Notes: a model not told the origin generated them from the letters alone. 36,968 nt of DNA from Bradyrhizobium uaiense (GCF_010811875.1 NZ_VKHP01000064.1:1-36968), one strand, 5' to 3'. Positions 23,605 to 32,215 are shown, counted from the stretch's first letter. Numbers and translations: made by a program.

Positions 23605-24582
23605 TCATTGTCGCAGGAACGCCTCAAGCTTGGCGAACAGCGGGTTCTCGCGGTCGAACACGTAGTCCAGCGACACCACCGAGACGGTCTCGGCGCCGTG
23701 CTCGCGCAGGAAGCTGCCGAGCGCGTAAAGCTTGCCCGGTGGGCAGTGCAGCGTAAGCATGCCCGACGAGGTCGGGCCGCCGAACGGGGCGACCACGCCG
23801 AAACGGCTGTGCGCCTCGGACAGCAGCGCATCGTTGCAGCCGGCGAAGCGGGTGCGGACCTCGCGATACTTGCTGGCGCGGGCGCGCGCGGCGATGTGGT
23901 CGAGGATGACGCGCGCGGTCTCGCGGGCGCCGGTCGACCAGTCGGCGTCCTTGGAGGCCACCAGATTGGCCTGGCTGCGCAGCATCACGCCGTCGTCCAG
24001 CACCTTGAGGCCGTTGGCGGCAAGCGTCGCCCCTGTGGTCGTGATGTCGACGATCAGTTCGGCGGTGCCGGCCGCGGGCGCGCCTTCGGTGGCGCCGGCG
24101 CTTTCGACGATGCGGTAGTCGCCGACGCCGTGCCTGGCGAAGAAGCCGCGCGTCAGATTGATGTATTTGGTCGCGACCCGCATGCGGTGATTGTGCTGCT
24201 CGCGGAAGCCCGATGCGACGTCGTCGAGATCGGCCATGGTGCGGACGTCGATCCAGGCCTGTGGCACTGCGACCACGACATTGGCATAGCCGAAGCCGAG
24301 GCCTTCGATCATCAGCACGCGCTTGTCGGGATCGGGAATGCTCTCGCGCACCAGGTCCTCGCCGGTGACGCCGAGATGCACCGAGCCGCGGGCCAGATTG
24401 GCCGCGATCTCGCTCGCCGAGAGATAGGCGATCTCGACATTGTCGACGCCGGCGATGGTGCCGCGATAGTCGCGCGCACCGCCGGCCTTCGACAGGGTCA
24501 GCCCGGCGCGGGCGAAGAAGCTCTCCGCGTTTTCCTGCAAGCGTCCCTTGGAGGGAACCGCGACGACGAAGGGCGTGCTCAT
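23605..24582 (-). CDS. hisG: ATP phosphoribosyltransferase catalytic subunit HisG
   Basis: A 325-residue protein that catalyses the first step of histidine synthesis (ATP + PRPP to phosphoribosyl-ATP). It shows FVVAVPSKGRLQENAE at the start, DLGVTGED-like HLGVTGEDLVRES, RVATKYINLTRGFF, and the PRPP loop ELIVDITTTGATLAANGL near 175-192. Short HisG proteins that need HisZ are usually ~210-235 residues. Here about 95 residues follow the catalytic core (from about residue 230; GMLTLHCPPGKLYALGSFLREHGAETVSVVSLDYVF), with an ACT-like look, although hisZ is present too. It overlaps hisZ by 4 bp (ATGA), so translation is coupled. Confidence 0.95.
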   Translation of the reverse strand: MSTPFVVAVPSKGRLQENAESFFARAGLTLSKAGGARDYRGTIAGVDNVEIAYLSASEIAANLARGSVHLGVTGEDLVRESIPDPDKRVLMIEGLGFGYANVVVAVPQAWIDVRTMADLDDVASGFREQHNHRMRVATKYINLTRGFFARHGVGDYRIVESAGATEGAPAAGTAELIVDITTTGATLAANGLKVLDDGVMLRSQANLVASKDADWSTGARETARVILDHIAARARASKYREVRTRFAGCNDALLSEAHSRFGVVAPFGGPTSSGMLTLHCPPGKLYALGSFLREHGAETVSVVSLDYVFDRENPLFAKLEAFLRQ

Positions 24583-25742
24583 TGGGCGCCTCCGCGCAGG
24601 GCCTTGCCATGCCGGGTCATCGCCTCGATCCAGACCGAGAAGCCGACCGCGGGGATCGGGCTCACCGATCCGAGCTGCGTCATCAGCCCATCATAGCGCC
24701 CGCCCGCGACCAGCGGCTCGCTGCCATTGCCCCTGGCGTGCAGCTCGAACTCGAAGCCGGTGTAATAGTCGAGGCCGCGGCCGAACGCCGTCGAGAAGCG
24801 GGTTTTTCGGATGTCGATGCCGCGCGCCGCCATGAAGCCGACCCGGCTCTCGAGCTGGTCGATCGCGGCGGCGAGGTTCAGCTTGGCGTCGGAGGCCAGC
24901 GCGCGCAGCTGCGCGACCGCGTCGTCGGGATCGCCCGAGATCGCCAGGAAGCGCTTGATGGTCGCGACCGCGTCGTGCGGCAGCGCGCCGGCCTTCAAGG
25001 TCGATTGCTCGAGGAAGCGGTCGGCGATCTCGGCGACCGTGCGCCCGCCGACATTGGTGGTGCCGGCGATCGACATCAGATCGGTGACCAGCGCCAGCGC
25101 CGCCTTGCGGTCGGAGCCGGCCAGCGCCGCGAGCACGCCCTCATATTCGTTGCGGCCCGGCGCGGTTGAGAGTGTCAGCTGCTCGATGTCGTCGGTCAGC
25201 GAAACCTTGCGGTTGAAATCCTTGATCAGCCGGCGCCGCCACACCGGGTAGAGTTCGAGCGCATCGATCAGCGCGTTGAACAGCGCCACGTCGCCGGTGC
25301 GGATCTCGACATCGGTCAACCCGAACGCGGTGGTCGCCTCCAGCGCCAGCGCCAGCATCTCGGCGTCGGCCGCGGCGCGGTCCTGCCGCCCGAAGGATTC
25401 GATGCCGGCTTGCAGGAATTGGCTCGGCTGGCCGTCTCGATAGCGGAACACCGGCCCGAGATAGCTGAAGCCGGCCGGCTGGCCGGCGCGGGACGAGGCG
25501 AGGTAGTCGCGCGCCACCGGAATCGTGAGATCCGGGCGCAGGCAGAGCTCCTCGCCGCTCGGGTCGGTCGTCAGATACAGGCTCTTGCGGATGTCCTCGC
25601 CGGAGAGGTCGAGGAACGGCTCGGCCGGTTGCAGGATCGCGGGCTCGGACCTGAGATAGCCGGCCTGCGCGAACGAGGCCAGCAGCGCATCCGCCCATGA
25701 GGCGGATCCGGCGGCGGATCGTGGTGCGACAGCTTCGGTCAT
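24579..25742 (-). CDS. hisZ: ATP phosphoribosyltransferase regulatory subunit HisZ
   Basis: A 387-residue histidyl-tRNA-synthetase-like protein without tRNA charging function. Class II motifs include LCLRPDLTIPVARDYLASS, FSYLGPVFRYRDGQPSQFLQAGIESFG, FGRGLDYYTGFEFELHA, and GGRYDGLMTQLG near the end. It lacks the anticodon-binding domain of HisS. It forms a hetero-octamer with HisG and confers activity and histidine feedback control. Start at the ATG at 25742; an in-frame TTG lies 12 bp upstream. It is the first gene of hisZ-hisG. Confidence 0.95.
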   Translation of the reverse strand: MTEAVAPRSAAGSASWADALLASFAQAGYLRSEPAILQPAEPFLDLSGEDIRKSLYLTTDPSGEELCLRPDLTIPVARDYLASSRAGQPAGFSYLGPVFRYRDGQPSQFLQAGIESFGRQDRAAADAEMLALALEATTAFGLTDVEIRTGDVALFNALIDALELYPVWRRRLIKDFNRKVSLTDDIEQLTLSTAPGRNEYEGVLAALAGSDRKAALALVTDLMSIAGTTNVGGRTVAEIADRFLEQSTLKAGALPHDAVATIKRFLAISGDPDDAVAQLRALASDAKLNLAAAIDQLESRVGFMAARGIDIRKTRFSTAFGRGLDYYTGFEFELHARGNGSEPLVAGGRYDGLMTQLGSVSPIPAVGFSVWIEAMTRHGKALRGGAQ

Positions 25743-25940
25743 CTCGACGTCCAAAAGGTCCGGATCGGGGCTCCGGCGCAGGTTCCAGGGTGGTTCGGGG
25801 CAGCCCTTACCATGGCCGGATCAGGGTTTCGACAAGGATCAGCCAAGTGGCTTAATGATTGGGTTCGTTAACGATTTTGCGACGGCTTGGCTAGGGGAAG
25901 ATGTCTGCCGTCGCCTTCCATCGCATAGCACGCCTGAAGC

Positions 25941-26052
25941 CCCGTCATCCTGAGGTGCGAGCGCAGCGAGCCTCGAAGGATGAATCGGCCACTGGCCGGG
26001 CCGTGCATCCTTCGAGGCTCGCCGAAGAGGCTCGCACCTCAAGGATGACGGG
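25941..26052. repeat. 112-bp palindromic repeat (cccgtcatcctgaggtgcgagc type)
   Basis: cccgtcatcctgaggtgcgagc and gctcgcacctcaaggatgacggg are inverted at the two ends, with inner arms gcctcgaaggatg / catccttcgaggc. I recognise it as an abundant Bradyrhizobium intergenic repeat. It ends 4 bp from the rsmE stop and could act as the rsmE transcript's 3' hairpin. The rest of the hisZ-rsmE gap (25743-25940) shows no gene and must hold the his promoter. Confidence 0.88.
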
Positions 26053-26056
26053 ATGA

Positions 26057-26806
26057 TCATTTTGCCCCCCAATCCCCGAGCGCCGCCTGCACCAGCGCCA
26101 GCGCGGCGACGGCGGCGGTGTCGGCGCGCAGGATGCGCGGGCCGAGGGCGAGGCGGAGGATGCTGGGCTGGCGCAGCAGCAGCGCGCGCTCCTCCTCGGC
26201 GAAGCCGCCCTCAGGGCCGATCAGGACATCGATGCCGGCATTTGCAGCCCTCGCCGCTTGCAGCGCCTGGATCGGATTTGCGACCAGGGCCGCCTCGTCG
26301 CAGAACACCAGCAGCCGCGCCTGGTCGCGCCCGGCGAGGTAGCGTTTGAGGGGCAGGGGATCGGCCACCTCGGCGAGCGAGATGATGCCGCATTGCTCGG
26401 CGGCCTCGACCACATTGGCACGCATCCGCTCGCTGTTGACCCGCGACACCTGAGTGAAGCGGCTCAGCACCGGCACCAGCCGTGCGGCGCCCATCTCGAC
26501 CGCCTTTTGCACCATGTAGTCGAGCCGGGCATGTTTCAGCGGCGCGAACACATAGGCGACGTCGGGCAGCCGGTCCTGCGCGCGGGTTTGTGCTGCGATT
26601 GTCAGCGTGTCCGCCCGCTTGCGGCCGGAAATCGCCGCGCGCCATTCGCCGTCGCGGCCGTTGAACACCAGCACGGTGTCGCCGGCGTTAAGCCGCAGCA
26701 CGTTGCCGAGATAGTTGCTCTGGTCACGTTCGAGCGGAACGGTCGCGCCGGCACCGAGCGGGGCATCGACAAACAGGCGGGGGCTGCGGAAATCGTGTTC
26801 AGGCAT
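26057..26806 (-). CDS. rsmE: 16S rRNA (uracil(1498)-N(3))-methyltransferase RsmE
   Basis: A 249-residue SPOUT methyltransferase. The N-terminal PUA-like part reads RLFVDAPLGAGATVPLERDQSNYLGNVLRLNAGDTVLVFNGRDGEW. The trefoil-knot SAM site is formed by VLIGPEGGFAEEE and LGPRILRADTAAVAAL. KHARLDYMVQKAVEMGAARLVPVLSRFTQ in the middle is characteristic. It methylates U1498 in the 30S decoding centre. Length is normal. A repeat directly follows the stop. Confidence 0.95.
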   Translation of the reverse strand: MPEHDFRSPRLFVDAPLGAGATVPLERDQSNYLGNVLRLNAGDTVLVFNGRDGEWRAAISGRKRADTLTIAAQTRAQDRLPDVAYVFAPLKHARLDYMVQKAVEMGAARLVPVLSRFTQVSRVNSERMRANVVEAAEQCGIISLAEVADPLPLKRYLAGRDQARLLVFCDEAALVANPIQALQAARAANAGIDVLIGPEGGFAEEERALLLRQPSILRLALGPRILRADTAAVAALALVQAALGDWGAK

Positions 26807-26856
26807 GTCGTGGGTTCTTGAGATGCGTTCCAGCGGCGTCAGTGCTGCGCGGCAGG

Positions 26857-27039
26857 TTAACCAAACCGGGCGACACCGTAATCGCGCGGACTCGCCAGGA
26901 ACTGGTCGGCCAAGGTAGTAAGGAAGCGTCGATACATTGCTTCTGACACCAAGTCATTTTTCCAGTCCGAGGGGTCGCTTGCACGCGGCCCCTTTTGCTT
27001 TTCGGTCAGCGCAGGACCGTGAAATTCAAACCGGTGCAT
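26857..27039 (-). CDS. Possible small conserved-looking protein (60 aa)
   Basis: A 60-codon frame. The product begins MHRFEFHGPALTEKQKGPRA, continues with SDPSDWKNDLVSEAMYRRF, and ends with LADQFLASPRDYGVARFG. It has balanced, soluble-protein composition and ends with a natural-looking stop. An AGGA lies about 11 bp before the ATG. It stops 50 bp before rsmE on the same strand, so it could be co-transcribed with it. It is not recognised; it could also be a chance frame. Confidence 0.4.
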   Translation of the reverse strand: MHRFEFHGPALTEKQKGPRASDPSDWKNDLVSEAMYRRFLTTLADQFLASPRDYGVARFG

Positions 27040-27271
27040 GACCGGAAATCCTGTTCAGGCAGATTTGATGGTCGATTTTTACCGTGCTCGTAGCCTAAAG
27101 GCTTAGAATCGGGGAACAATTTAATGTGGCGGGTGTGGCCCTACGCCGCGCTGTCGCCCAAATCCACGGGTTGTTAAGGCCTCACAGGAATCGTAAAACG
27201 CCCCCAAATTTCGTTGCTTCGTTTTTGTAGCGCTGGGGTTGCCTGGACCTTTTGCCGGAGAAACACCCTCG
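27040..27271. other. Intergenic region upstream of the exported repeat protein
   Basis: An AT-richer stretch with no gene. It contains a short hairpin, agcct-aa-aggct, at 27091-27102, and ggag at 27257-27260 about 11 bp before the downstream ATG. No promoter could be assigned with confidence. Confidence 0.4.
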
Positions 27272-28009
27272 ATGATCCGCCGACTGATCGTGCTGACCGT
27301 TGCCGCGACCGCCCTGTCCGCGGGGCAGGCGGCTGCCCAGAGCGCTTTTCCGGCACCGTTGCCCAATCAAGGCCAGGCCGGCACCGCCTCGGATTCCGCG
27401 TTCCCACCGGTCAACGGTGCACGTCCCGCCAGCCGGGCCGGCACCGCCTCGGATCCTGCATTCCCGCCGGTCAATGGCGCGCCGGCGGCCAGGGTCGGCG
27501 CCACGCCCTCGGCCTTTCCGAGCAATGGTGCTGCCCCCATCGCGGGCGGCGGTCTGTCATCTCCGCCGCCCCCGCCCAGCGCGGAGGCAGGTGGCGCCGG
27601 CGAGGCCTGCATGAAGAATTTCGTCCCGCTGCGTGAGGAAGCGGAGAAGCGCGGCAAGGCGATCAAGACGGCGAGCGATCGGCACGCCAGCCCGCAGGAG
27701 GCCTGCAAGCTGATCGGCAATTACAGCCAGGCCGAGATCAAGATGATCAAATATGTCGATACCAACGCGGCCAAGTGCGGAATTCCGCCGCAGATCGCCA
27801 ACCAGCTCAAGGACGGTCACAAGAATACCGAAGCGCTGCTGAAGAAGGTCTGCAACGTCGCGGAGCAGGCGGCGGCGCAGCCGCGCGGGCCGGCGGGGCC
27901 GTCGCTGAGCGACGTGCTCGGCTCGTCCGCCTCGCTGCCGGAAGCGACGCCGACCAAGAAGGGCGGCAGCACCTTCGATACGCTGAACGGCAACGTTCTC
28001 ACCCGATAA
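27272..28009 (+). CDS. Exported protein with 20-residue tandem repeats
   Basis: A 245-residue protein with a signal peptide (MIRRLIVLTVAATALSAGQAAAQ). Residues ~30-90 hold two near-identical 20-residue units (GTASDSAFPPVNGA / GTASDPAFPPVNGA) and a third degenerate one. A helical Cys-containing domain follows (~110-200): ACMKNFVPLREEAEKRGKAIKTASDRHAS...ACKLIGNYSQAEIKMIKYVDTNAAKCGIPPQIANQLKDGHKN...KKVCNVAE, with four Cys able to form two disulfides. The tail is polar. I have seen this Cys-helical pattern in hypothetical Bradyrhizobiaceae proteins, but no role is known. It lies 24 bp upstream of ubiA and may share its transcript. Confidence 0.82.
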   Translation: MIRRLIVLTVAATALSAGQAAAQSAFPAPLPNQGQAGTASDSAFPPVNGARPASRAGTASDPAFPPVNGAPAARVGATPSAFPSNGAAPIAGGGLSSPPPPPSAEAGGAGEACMKNFVPLREEAEKRGKAIKTASDRHASPQEACKLIGNYSQAEIKMIKYVDTNAAKCGIPPQIANQLKDGHKNTEALLKKVCNVAEQAAAQPRGPAGPSLSDVLGSSASLPEATPTKKGGSTFDTLNGNVLTR

Positions 28010-28033
28010 GGGTCCACCGATGATTGAGCGCAG

Positions 28034-28966
28034 ATGAGCGACGTTTCCGCCCGCGTTGCCGACTCCACAGGCAACTGGGTGGATACCCATGCGCCGGTCT
28101 GGTCGCGGCCCTATCTGCGGTTGGCGCGCTACGACCGGCCGATCGGCTCGTGGCTGCTGTTGATGCCGTGCTGGTGGTCGGCGGCGCTTGCCGCCGGCGT
28201 CGCTCACGATGTCCGCTCGCTGCCGCTCGTCGTCCTGCTGTTCTTCATCGGCGCCTTCGTGATGCGCGGCGCCGGCTGCACCTGGAACGACATCACCGAT
28301 CGCGATCTCGACGCCAAGGTCGAGCGCACCCGGTCGCGGCCGATCCCGGCCGGACAGGTCACGGTGACGGGCGCGGTGGTCTTCATGGTGCTGCAAGCGC
28401 TGATCGGGCTTGCGGTGCTGCTGCAGTTCAACCGCTTCGCGGTGCTGACCGGCATCGCCTCGCTCGTGATCGTCGCGATCTACCCGTTCATGAAGCGGAT
28501 CACCTGGTGGCCGCAGGTCGTGCTCGGTCTCGCGTTTTCCTACGGCGCGTTGATGGGATTTGCGGTGACGCTCGAACGCATCGATGGTGCGGCGATTGCG
28601 CTCTACGCCGGATCGATCGCCTGGGTGATCGCCTACGACACCATCTACGCCCACCAGGACGCCGAGGATGATGCACTGATCGGCGTCAAGTCCACCGCGC
28701 GGCTGTTCGGCGCGCGCACCCATCGCGCGCTGGTGATCTTCTATGGTCTCGCCGTGCTGCTGATCGGCGCGGCATTCGCGCTCGCCAGCGCGCGCTGGCC
28801 GGCCTGGATCGGCCTTGCGGCGTTCGCGCTGCATCTTGGCTGGCAGGTCCGCCGGCTCGACACCAGCGATCCCGCGCTCTGCCTGCGCATCTTCAAGTCC
28901 AATCGCGACGCCGGCTTCATCCTGTTCGCGAGCCTCGTCGTCGACGCGGTGCTGCGCGCGGCGTAA
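28034..28966 (+). CDS. ubiA: 4-hydroxybenzoate polyprenyltransferase UbiA
   Basis: A 310-residue integral membrane prenyltransferase with about nine helices. Both metal/diphosphate motifs are present: N85-D86-x2-D89-R-D-x-D93 (GCTWNDITDRDLDAKVERTRSRPI) and AYDTIYAHQDAEDD with Asp202, Asp209 and Asp213. It attaches the polyprenyl chain to 4-hydroxybenzoate in ubiquinone synthesis at the inner membrane. It lies 24 bp downstream of the exported repeat protein and is followed by dispersed repeats. Length and motifs are normal. Confidence 0.96.
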   Translation: MSDVSARVADSTGNWVDTHAPVWSRPYLRLARYDRPIGSWLLLMPCWWSAALAAGVAHDVRSLPLVVLLFFIGAFVMRGAGCTWNDITDRDLDAKVERTRSRPIPAGQVTVTGAVVFMVLQALIGLAVLLQFNRFAVLTGIASLVIVAIYPFMKRITWWPQVVLGLAFSYGALMGFAVTLERIDGAAIALYAGSIAWVIAYDTIYAHQDAEDDALIGVKSTARLFGARTHRALVIFYGLAVLLIGAAFALASARWPAWIGLAAFALHLGWQVRRLDTSDPALCLRIFKSNRDAGFILFASLVVDAVLRAA

Positions 28967-29050
28967 CTCTCATTCCGTCGTCATTCCGGGGGCGCGCGAG
29001 AGGTGTCGCGAGAATACGGACGCATGACTCGACCGAACCACATATTCGGT

Positions 29051-29171
29051 GTCGTCCCTGCGAAAGCAGGGACCCATAACCACCAACGGTTATTGCTGAG
29101 CATGCCGGGACGACGAGTCCCGCTCACGATATAAGCCGCGGGGTATGGGTCCCTGCTTCCGCAGGGACGAC
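29051..29171. repeat. 121-bp palindromic repeat (gtcgtccctgc...gcagggacgac type)
   Basis: gtcgtccctgcgaaagcaggg and ccctgcttccgcagggacgac are inverted at the ends, each itself a small hairpin (ccctgc/gcaggg), with gacccata / tatgggtc inside them. I recognise it as a common Bradyrhizobium unit. A fragment of another known-looking repeat (cgtcattccgggggcgcgc) lies just upstream at 28978-28996. Both sit between convergent ubiA and the DUF6101-like gene. Confidence 0.85.
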
Positions 29172-29202
29172 AGTTACCGTGAGGCGAATGACGGTGCCAA
29201 AT

Positions 29203-29727
29203 TCAATCCCGCGCGATGATCTCGCGCTCGTCGCGATGCACGCTGGCTTCGTTGAGCTGAACGCCGGCGCGGCGGCGGACCAGGAATTTCGGGCGGCGCG
29301 CGCGGATCGCGTTGCGGCGACGGCGACGCGGGGCCGGCTGGCGCGGTGCCCGCTCGGTCAGCTGCGGCAGGCGGAAGATGTCGCTCCACGTCTGCCAGGC
29401 GGAGGTGATTTCGTCGGCGTCCGAGCTGGAGCCGAGCGGAATGGTGAGCGCGGGATCGCGGTGAACCAGCACCAGCATCTGCGCGTCGTCGATGCCGCGC
29501 ACGGCGACGCCGAGGAAATCGCTGACGCGAACATTGACCGCCATCCGCATGCCGAGAACGGCACGGCGCAGCACGACATGTTCGCGATGAAGCTCGACCT
29601 GCCGCGTGCCGCCATCCGCGCGCGCATCCTGCGCGTGGAAAGAGAGCGGAAGGGAAAGTGGGTCGAGCCGCAGTGCGCAGCTCGACCCGGCGGAATTGAT
29701 TCCGCTTGTTGGTGTTTGACGCCTCAA
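29203..29727 (-). CDS. DUF6101-like protein
   Basis: A 174-residue soluble protein. It starts MRRQTPTSGINSAGSSCALRLDPLSLPLSFHAQDARADGGTRQVELHREHVVLRRAVLGMRMAVNV. Next comes VLVHRDPALTIPLGSSSDADEITSAWQTWSDIFRLPQL. It ends in a very basic segment, PAPRRRRRNAIRARRPKFLVRRR. This pattern fits the DUF6101 family of Rhizobiales; function is unknown. The polyarginine tail could bind nucleic acid or lipid A-like anions. It is divergent from pmbA across 274 bp that holds no gene. Confidence 0.75.
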   Translation of the reverse strand: MRRQTPTSGINSAGSSCALRLDPLSLPLSFHAQDARADGGTRQVELHREHVVLRRAVLGMRMAVNVRVSDFLGVAVRGIDDAQMLVLVHRDPALTIPLGSSSDADEITSAWQTWSDIFRLPQLTERAPRQPAPRRRRRNAIRARRPKFLVRRRAGVQLNEASVHRDEREIIARD

Positions 29728-30001
29728 AGCTCTGTCTCCCCGCCGGGATTATGTTCCCGGTCGATGTGTGAGAGCCTAGCGGAGCGATGTCCGTTCCGGC
29801 TTAAAAAGCCTGGTTAACCCCTCCTCACCTGACGCCATGATTGACAAGAGGTTGGCCCGCATGATTGACGAAGCCTTGCACCGATCACTCAAATCTTTGT
29901 TGCCTGCCGGCGCAAAGTGCTTGAAATCCCTGTGAAACCGGCACATCTGGTTAAGCCTGTCACTTCGTTCCGGGCCCCCCTCAATCCGCAGGAATTCGTT
30001 C

Positions 30002-31390
30002 GTGAACTCTTCACCATCTGCATCGCGACACGGTGATACCTCCGATCTGTTCGACCAATCCGCGCTCAGTGACCTCGCGCAGCGCCTGGTCGATGCCGCC
30101 AAGCGCGCCGGCGCCGATGCGGCCGATGCCCTTGCGGTGCGCGGCGTCTCGCAGGGCGTCGAGGTGCGTGACGGCCGCGTCGAGGAAACCGAGCGCTCCG
30201 AAGGCGACGACGTCGGCTTGCGGGTGTTCGTCGGCCAGCGCCAGGCGGTGGTGTCGACCAACGACGTCAGCGGCGACGGGATCGCAAAGCTTGCCGAACG
30301 CGCGGTGGCGATGGCGCGCGTCGCGCCTGACGACAAATATGTCGGTCTGGCCGATCCCGCGCTCCATGCGCATGATTTCCCCGATCTCGATCTGCTCGAC
30401 CGCAAGGTTCCGACCACGGCCGAGCTCGAGCAGCGCGCTATCGAGGCGGAGGCTGCGGCGCTCGCGGTCAAGGGTGTCACGAAGTCCGGCGGTGCGTCGG
30501 CCTCGACCGGGATCGGCGGCATGGTGCTGGTGACGTCGACCGGCTTCCACGGTTCTTATCTGCGCTCCAGCCACGGCATCTCGACGACGGCGATTTCCGG
30601 TGAGGGCACCGGCATGGAGCGCGACTATGATTTCACCAGCGCGCCGCATGCGTCCGACCTCGATTCGCCCACGACCGTTGGCCGCAAGGCCGGCGAGCGC
30701 GCGGTGGCGCGGTCGAATCCGCGCAAGGTCGAGACCTGCAAGGTGCCCGTGGTGTTCGATCCGCGGGTTGCCGGCTCGATCGTCGGCCATCTGGTCGGCT
30801 CGATCAACGGCGCCTCGATTGCGCGCAAGACCAGCTTCCTGAAGGACAAGCTCGGCGAGCAGCTGTTCTCCAGGGACATCCGCATCATCGACGATCCCTT
30901 GCGCGTGCGTGGCCTGCGTTCGCAGACCTTCGATGCCGAGGGCGTCAAGGTGAAGCGGACGGCGCTGATCGACGAAGGCGTGCTCACCACCTGGGTGCTG
31001 GACTCGGCGACCGCACGCGAGCTCGGCCTGGTGACGACCGGGCATGCGCATCGCGGCGTGTCGTCCTCGCCGTCGCCCGGCACGTATAATCTGCATCTCG
31101 AGCCGGGTGCGGTGACGCCGAAAGAGCTGATCTCCGACATCAAGCAGGGCTTCTACGTCACCGACCTGATCGGCTCCGGTGTCAACGGCGTGACCGGCGA
31201 TTACAGCCGCGGCGCGTCCGGCTTCTGGATCGAGAACGGCGAGATCACCTATCCGGTCAGCGAAGTGACCATCGCCGGCCATCTGCTGCCGATGTTCAAG
31301 TCGCTGGTCGCCGCCAACGATCTGGAGTTCCGCTACGGTGTCAACTCGCCGACGCTGCGCATCGAGGGCCTGACGCTTGGCGGACGCTGA
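30002..31390 (+). CDS. pmbA: TldD/PmbA family metalloprotease-like protein (TldE/PmbA)
   Basis: A 462-residue protein of the TldE/PmbA subgroup: N-terminal AKRAGADAADALAVRGVSQGVEVRDGRVEETERSEGDDVGLRVFVGQRQAVVST, and VVFDPRVAGSIVGHLVGSINGASIARKTSFLKDKLGEQLFS in the middle. The C-terminus has GVNGVTGDYSRGASGFWIENGEITYPVSEVTIAGHL. TldD-TldE cleaves unfolded peptides such as microcin B17 precursor; the HExxxH zinc motif belongs to TldD and is absent here, as expected. Start is a GTG with agga about 10 bp upstream. It is the first gene of the packed envelope operon and overlaps cysQ by 14 bp. Confidence 0.92.
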   Translation: MNSSPSASRHGDTSDLFDQSALSDLAQRLVDAAKRAGADAADALAVRGVSQGVEVRDGRVEETERSEGDDVGLRVFVGQRQAVVSTNDVSGDGIAKLAERAVAMARVAPDDKYVGLADPALHAHDFPDLDLLDRKVPTTAELEQRAIEAEAAALAVKGVTKSGGASASTGIGGMVLVTSTGFHGSYLRSSHGISTTAISGEGTGMERDYDFTSAPHASDLDSPTTVGRKAGERAVARSNPRKVETCKVPVVFDPRVAGSIVGHLVGSINGASIARKTSFLKDKLGEQLFSRDIRIIDDPLRVRGLRSQTFDAEGVKVKRTALIDEGVLTTWVLDSATARELGLVTTGHAHRGVSSSPSPGTYNLHLEPGAVTPKELISDIKQGFYVTDLIGSGVNGVTGDYSRGASGFWIENGEITYPVSEVTIAGHLLPMFKSLVAANDLEFRYGVNSPTLRIEGLTLGGR

Positions 31391-32186
31391 TACGGACGAC
31401 TGGACCAAGGCGCGCGATGCCGCCTTGCTGACGCGATCGGTGCAGGAGGCGGGCCGGCTCGCGCTGTCGCTGTTCCGTACCGAATTGAAGAACTGGATCA
31501 AGGGCGCGTCCTCGCCGGTGTCCGAGGCCGACATCGCGGTCAACGACCTCTTGGAGCAGCAGCTGCGTTCGGCAACGCCTGCCTACGGCTGGTTGTCGGA
31601 GGAAAGCGTCGATAGCGAGAGCCGGCTCGGCAAGCGCTTCACCTGGATCGTCGATCCGATCGACGGCACCCGCGCCTATCTCGCAGGGCGCGAGGACTGG
31701 TGCGTCAGTGTGGCGCTGGTTGAAAATGCAACTCCGGTGCTCGCGGCGGTGTATGCGCCGGTGAGCGAGGAGTTCTTCTTTGCCGCCCGCGGGCAGGGCG
31801 CGACCCTGAACGACAGCGCCGTGCACGCAACCACAGGCACCGATTTCAATTTTCCCCGCATGGCCGGACCGAAACCCCTGGTGCAACGGCTCAGCCCGAC
31901 GTCGGACGAAATCACGCTGTATCCGCGGATCGGATCGCTGGCCCTGCGGTTGTGCCGCGTAGCACAAGGTCGACTTGACGCCGGCTTTGCGGGCGGGCAA
32001 AGCCGCGACTGGGATCTTGCCGCCGCGAATTTGATCGTGCAGGAAGCGGGTGGTAAGATGACCGCGCTCTCGGGGGAAGCGATTGAGTTCAATCGCCGGG
32101 AGGTGACGCATGGGGTGCTGGTGGCAGCAGGACGCGAACGTCATGCACGCATTGTCGAGCATTTTCGCAATCGTCCATTGCCGTGA
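31377..32186 (+). CDS. cysQ: 3'(2'),5'-bisphosphate nucleotidase / inositol-phosphatase family protein (CysQ-like)
   Basis: A 269-residue member of the Li+-sensitive, Mg2+-dependent phosphatase family. Metal site DPIDGT is at 93-98 (IVDPIDGTRAYLAGREDW), preceded by GWLSEES with its Glu, and the second motif SRDWDLAAANLIVQEAGG starts near 209. It probably hydrolyses 3'-phosphoadenosine 5'-phosphate or an inositol/sugar phosphate; the GTRAYLAGREDW stretch favours the CysQ-like group. The start is a TTG inside the 3' end of pmbA, preceded by gaggg at 8 bp; no ATG is available near the N-terminus. Translational coupling is likely. Confidence 0.9.
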   Translation: MADADTDDWTKARDAALLTRSVQEAGRLALSLFRTELKNWIKGASSPVSEADIAVNDLLEQQLRSATPAYGWLSEESVDSESRLGKRFTWIVDPIDGTRAYLAGREDWCVSVALVENATPVLAAVYAPVSEEFFFAARGQGATLNDSAVHATTGTDFNFPRMAGPKPLVQRLSPTSDEITLYPRIGSLALRLCRVAQGRLDAGFAGGQSRDWDLAAANLIVQEAGGKMTALSGEAIEFNRREVTHGVLVAAGRERHARIVEHFRNRPLP

Positions 32187-32215
32187 GACCCCGTCGATCC
32201 GCACCGCGTTTCCGA

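Noticed and set aside
25848..25876. CtrA-type site (TTAA ... TTAAC) upstream of hisZ
   Set aside because: The two half-sites are 12 bp apart rather than 7, so the match is not convincing.
25839..26072. Minus-strand frame across the 25.9-26.05 kb repeat
   Set aside because: Its sequence is almost wholly repeat DNA.
30011..31543. 510-codon minus-strand frame opposite pmbA
   Set aside because: It is longer than pmbA itself but is His/Arg/Gly-rich noise; pmbA matches its family throughout.
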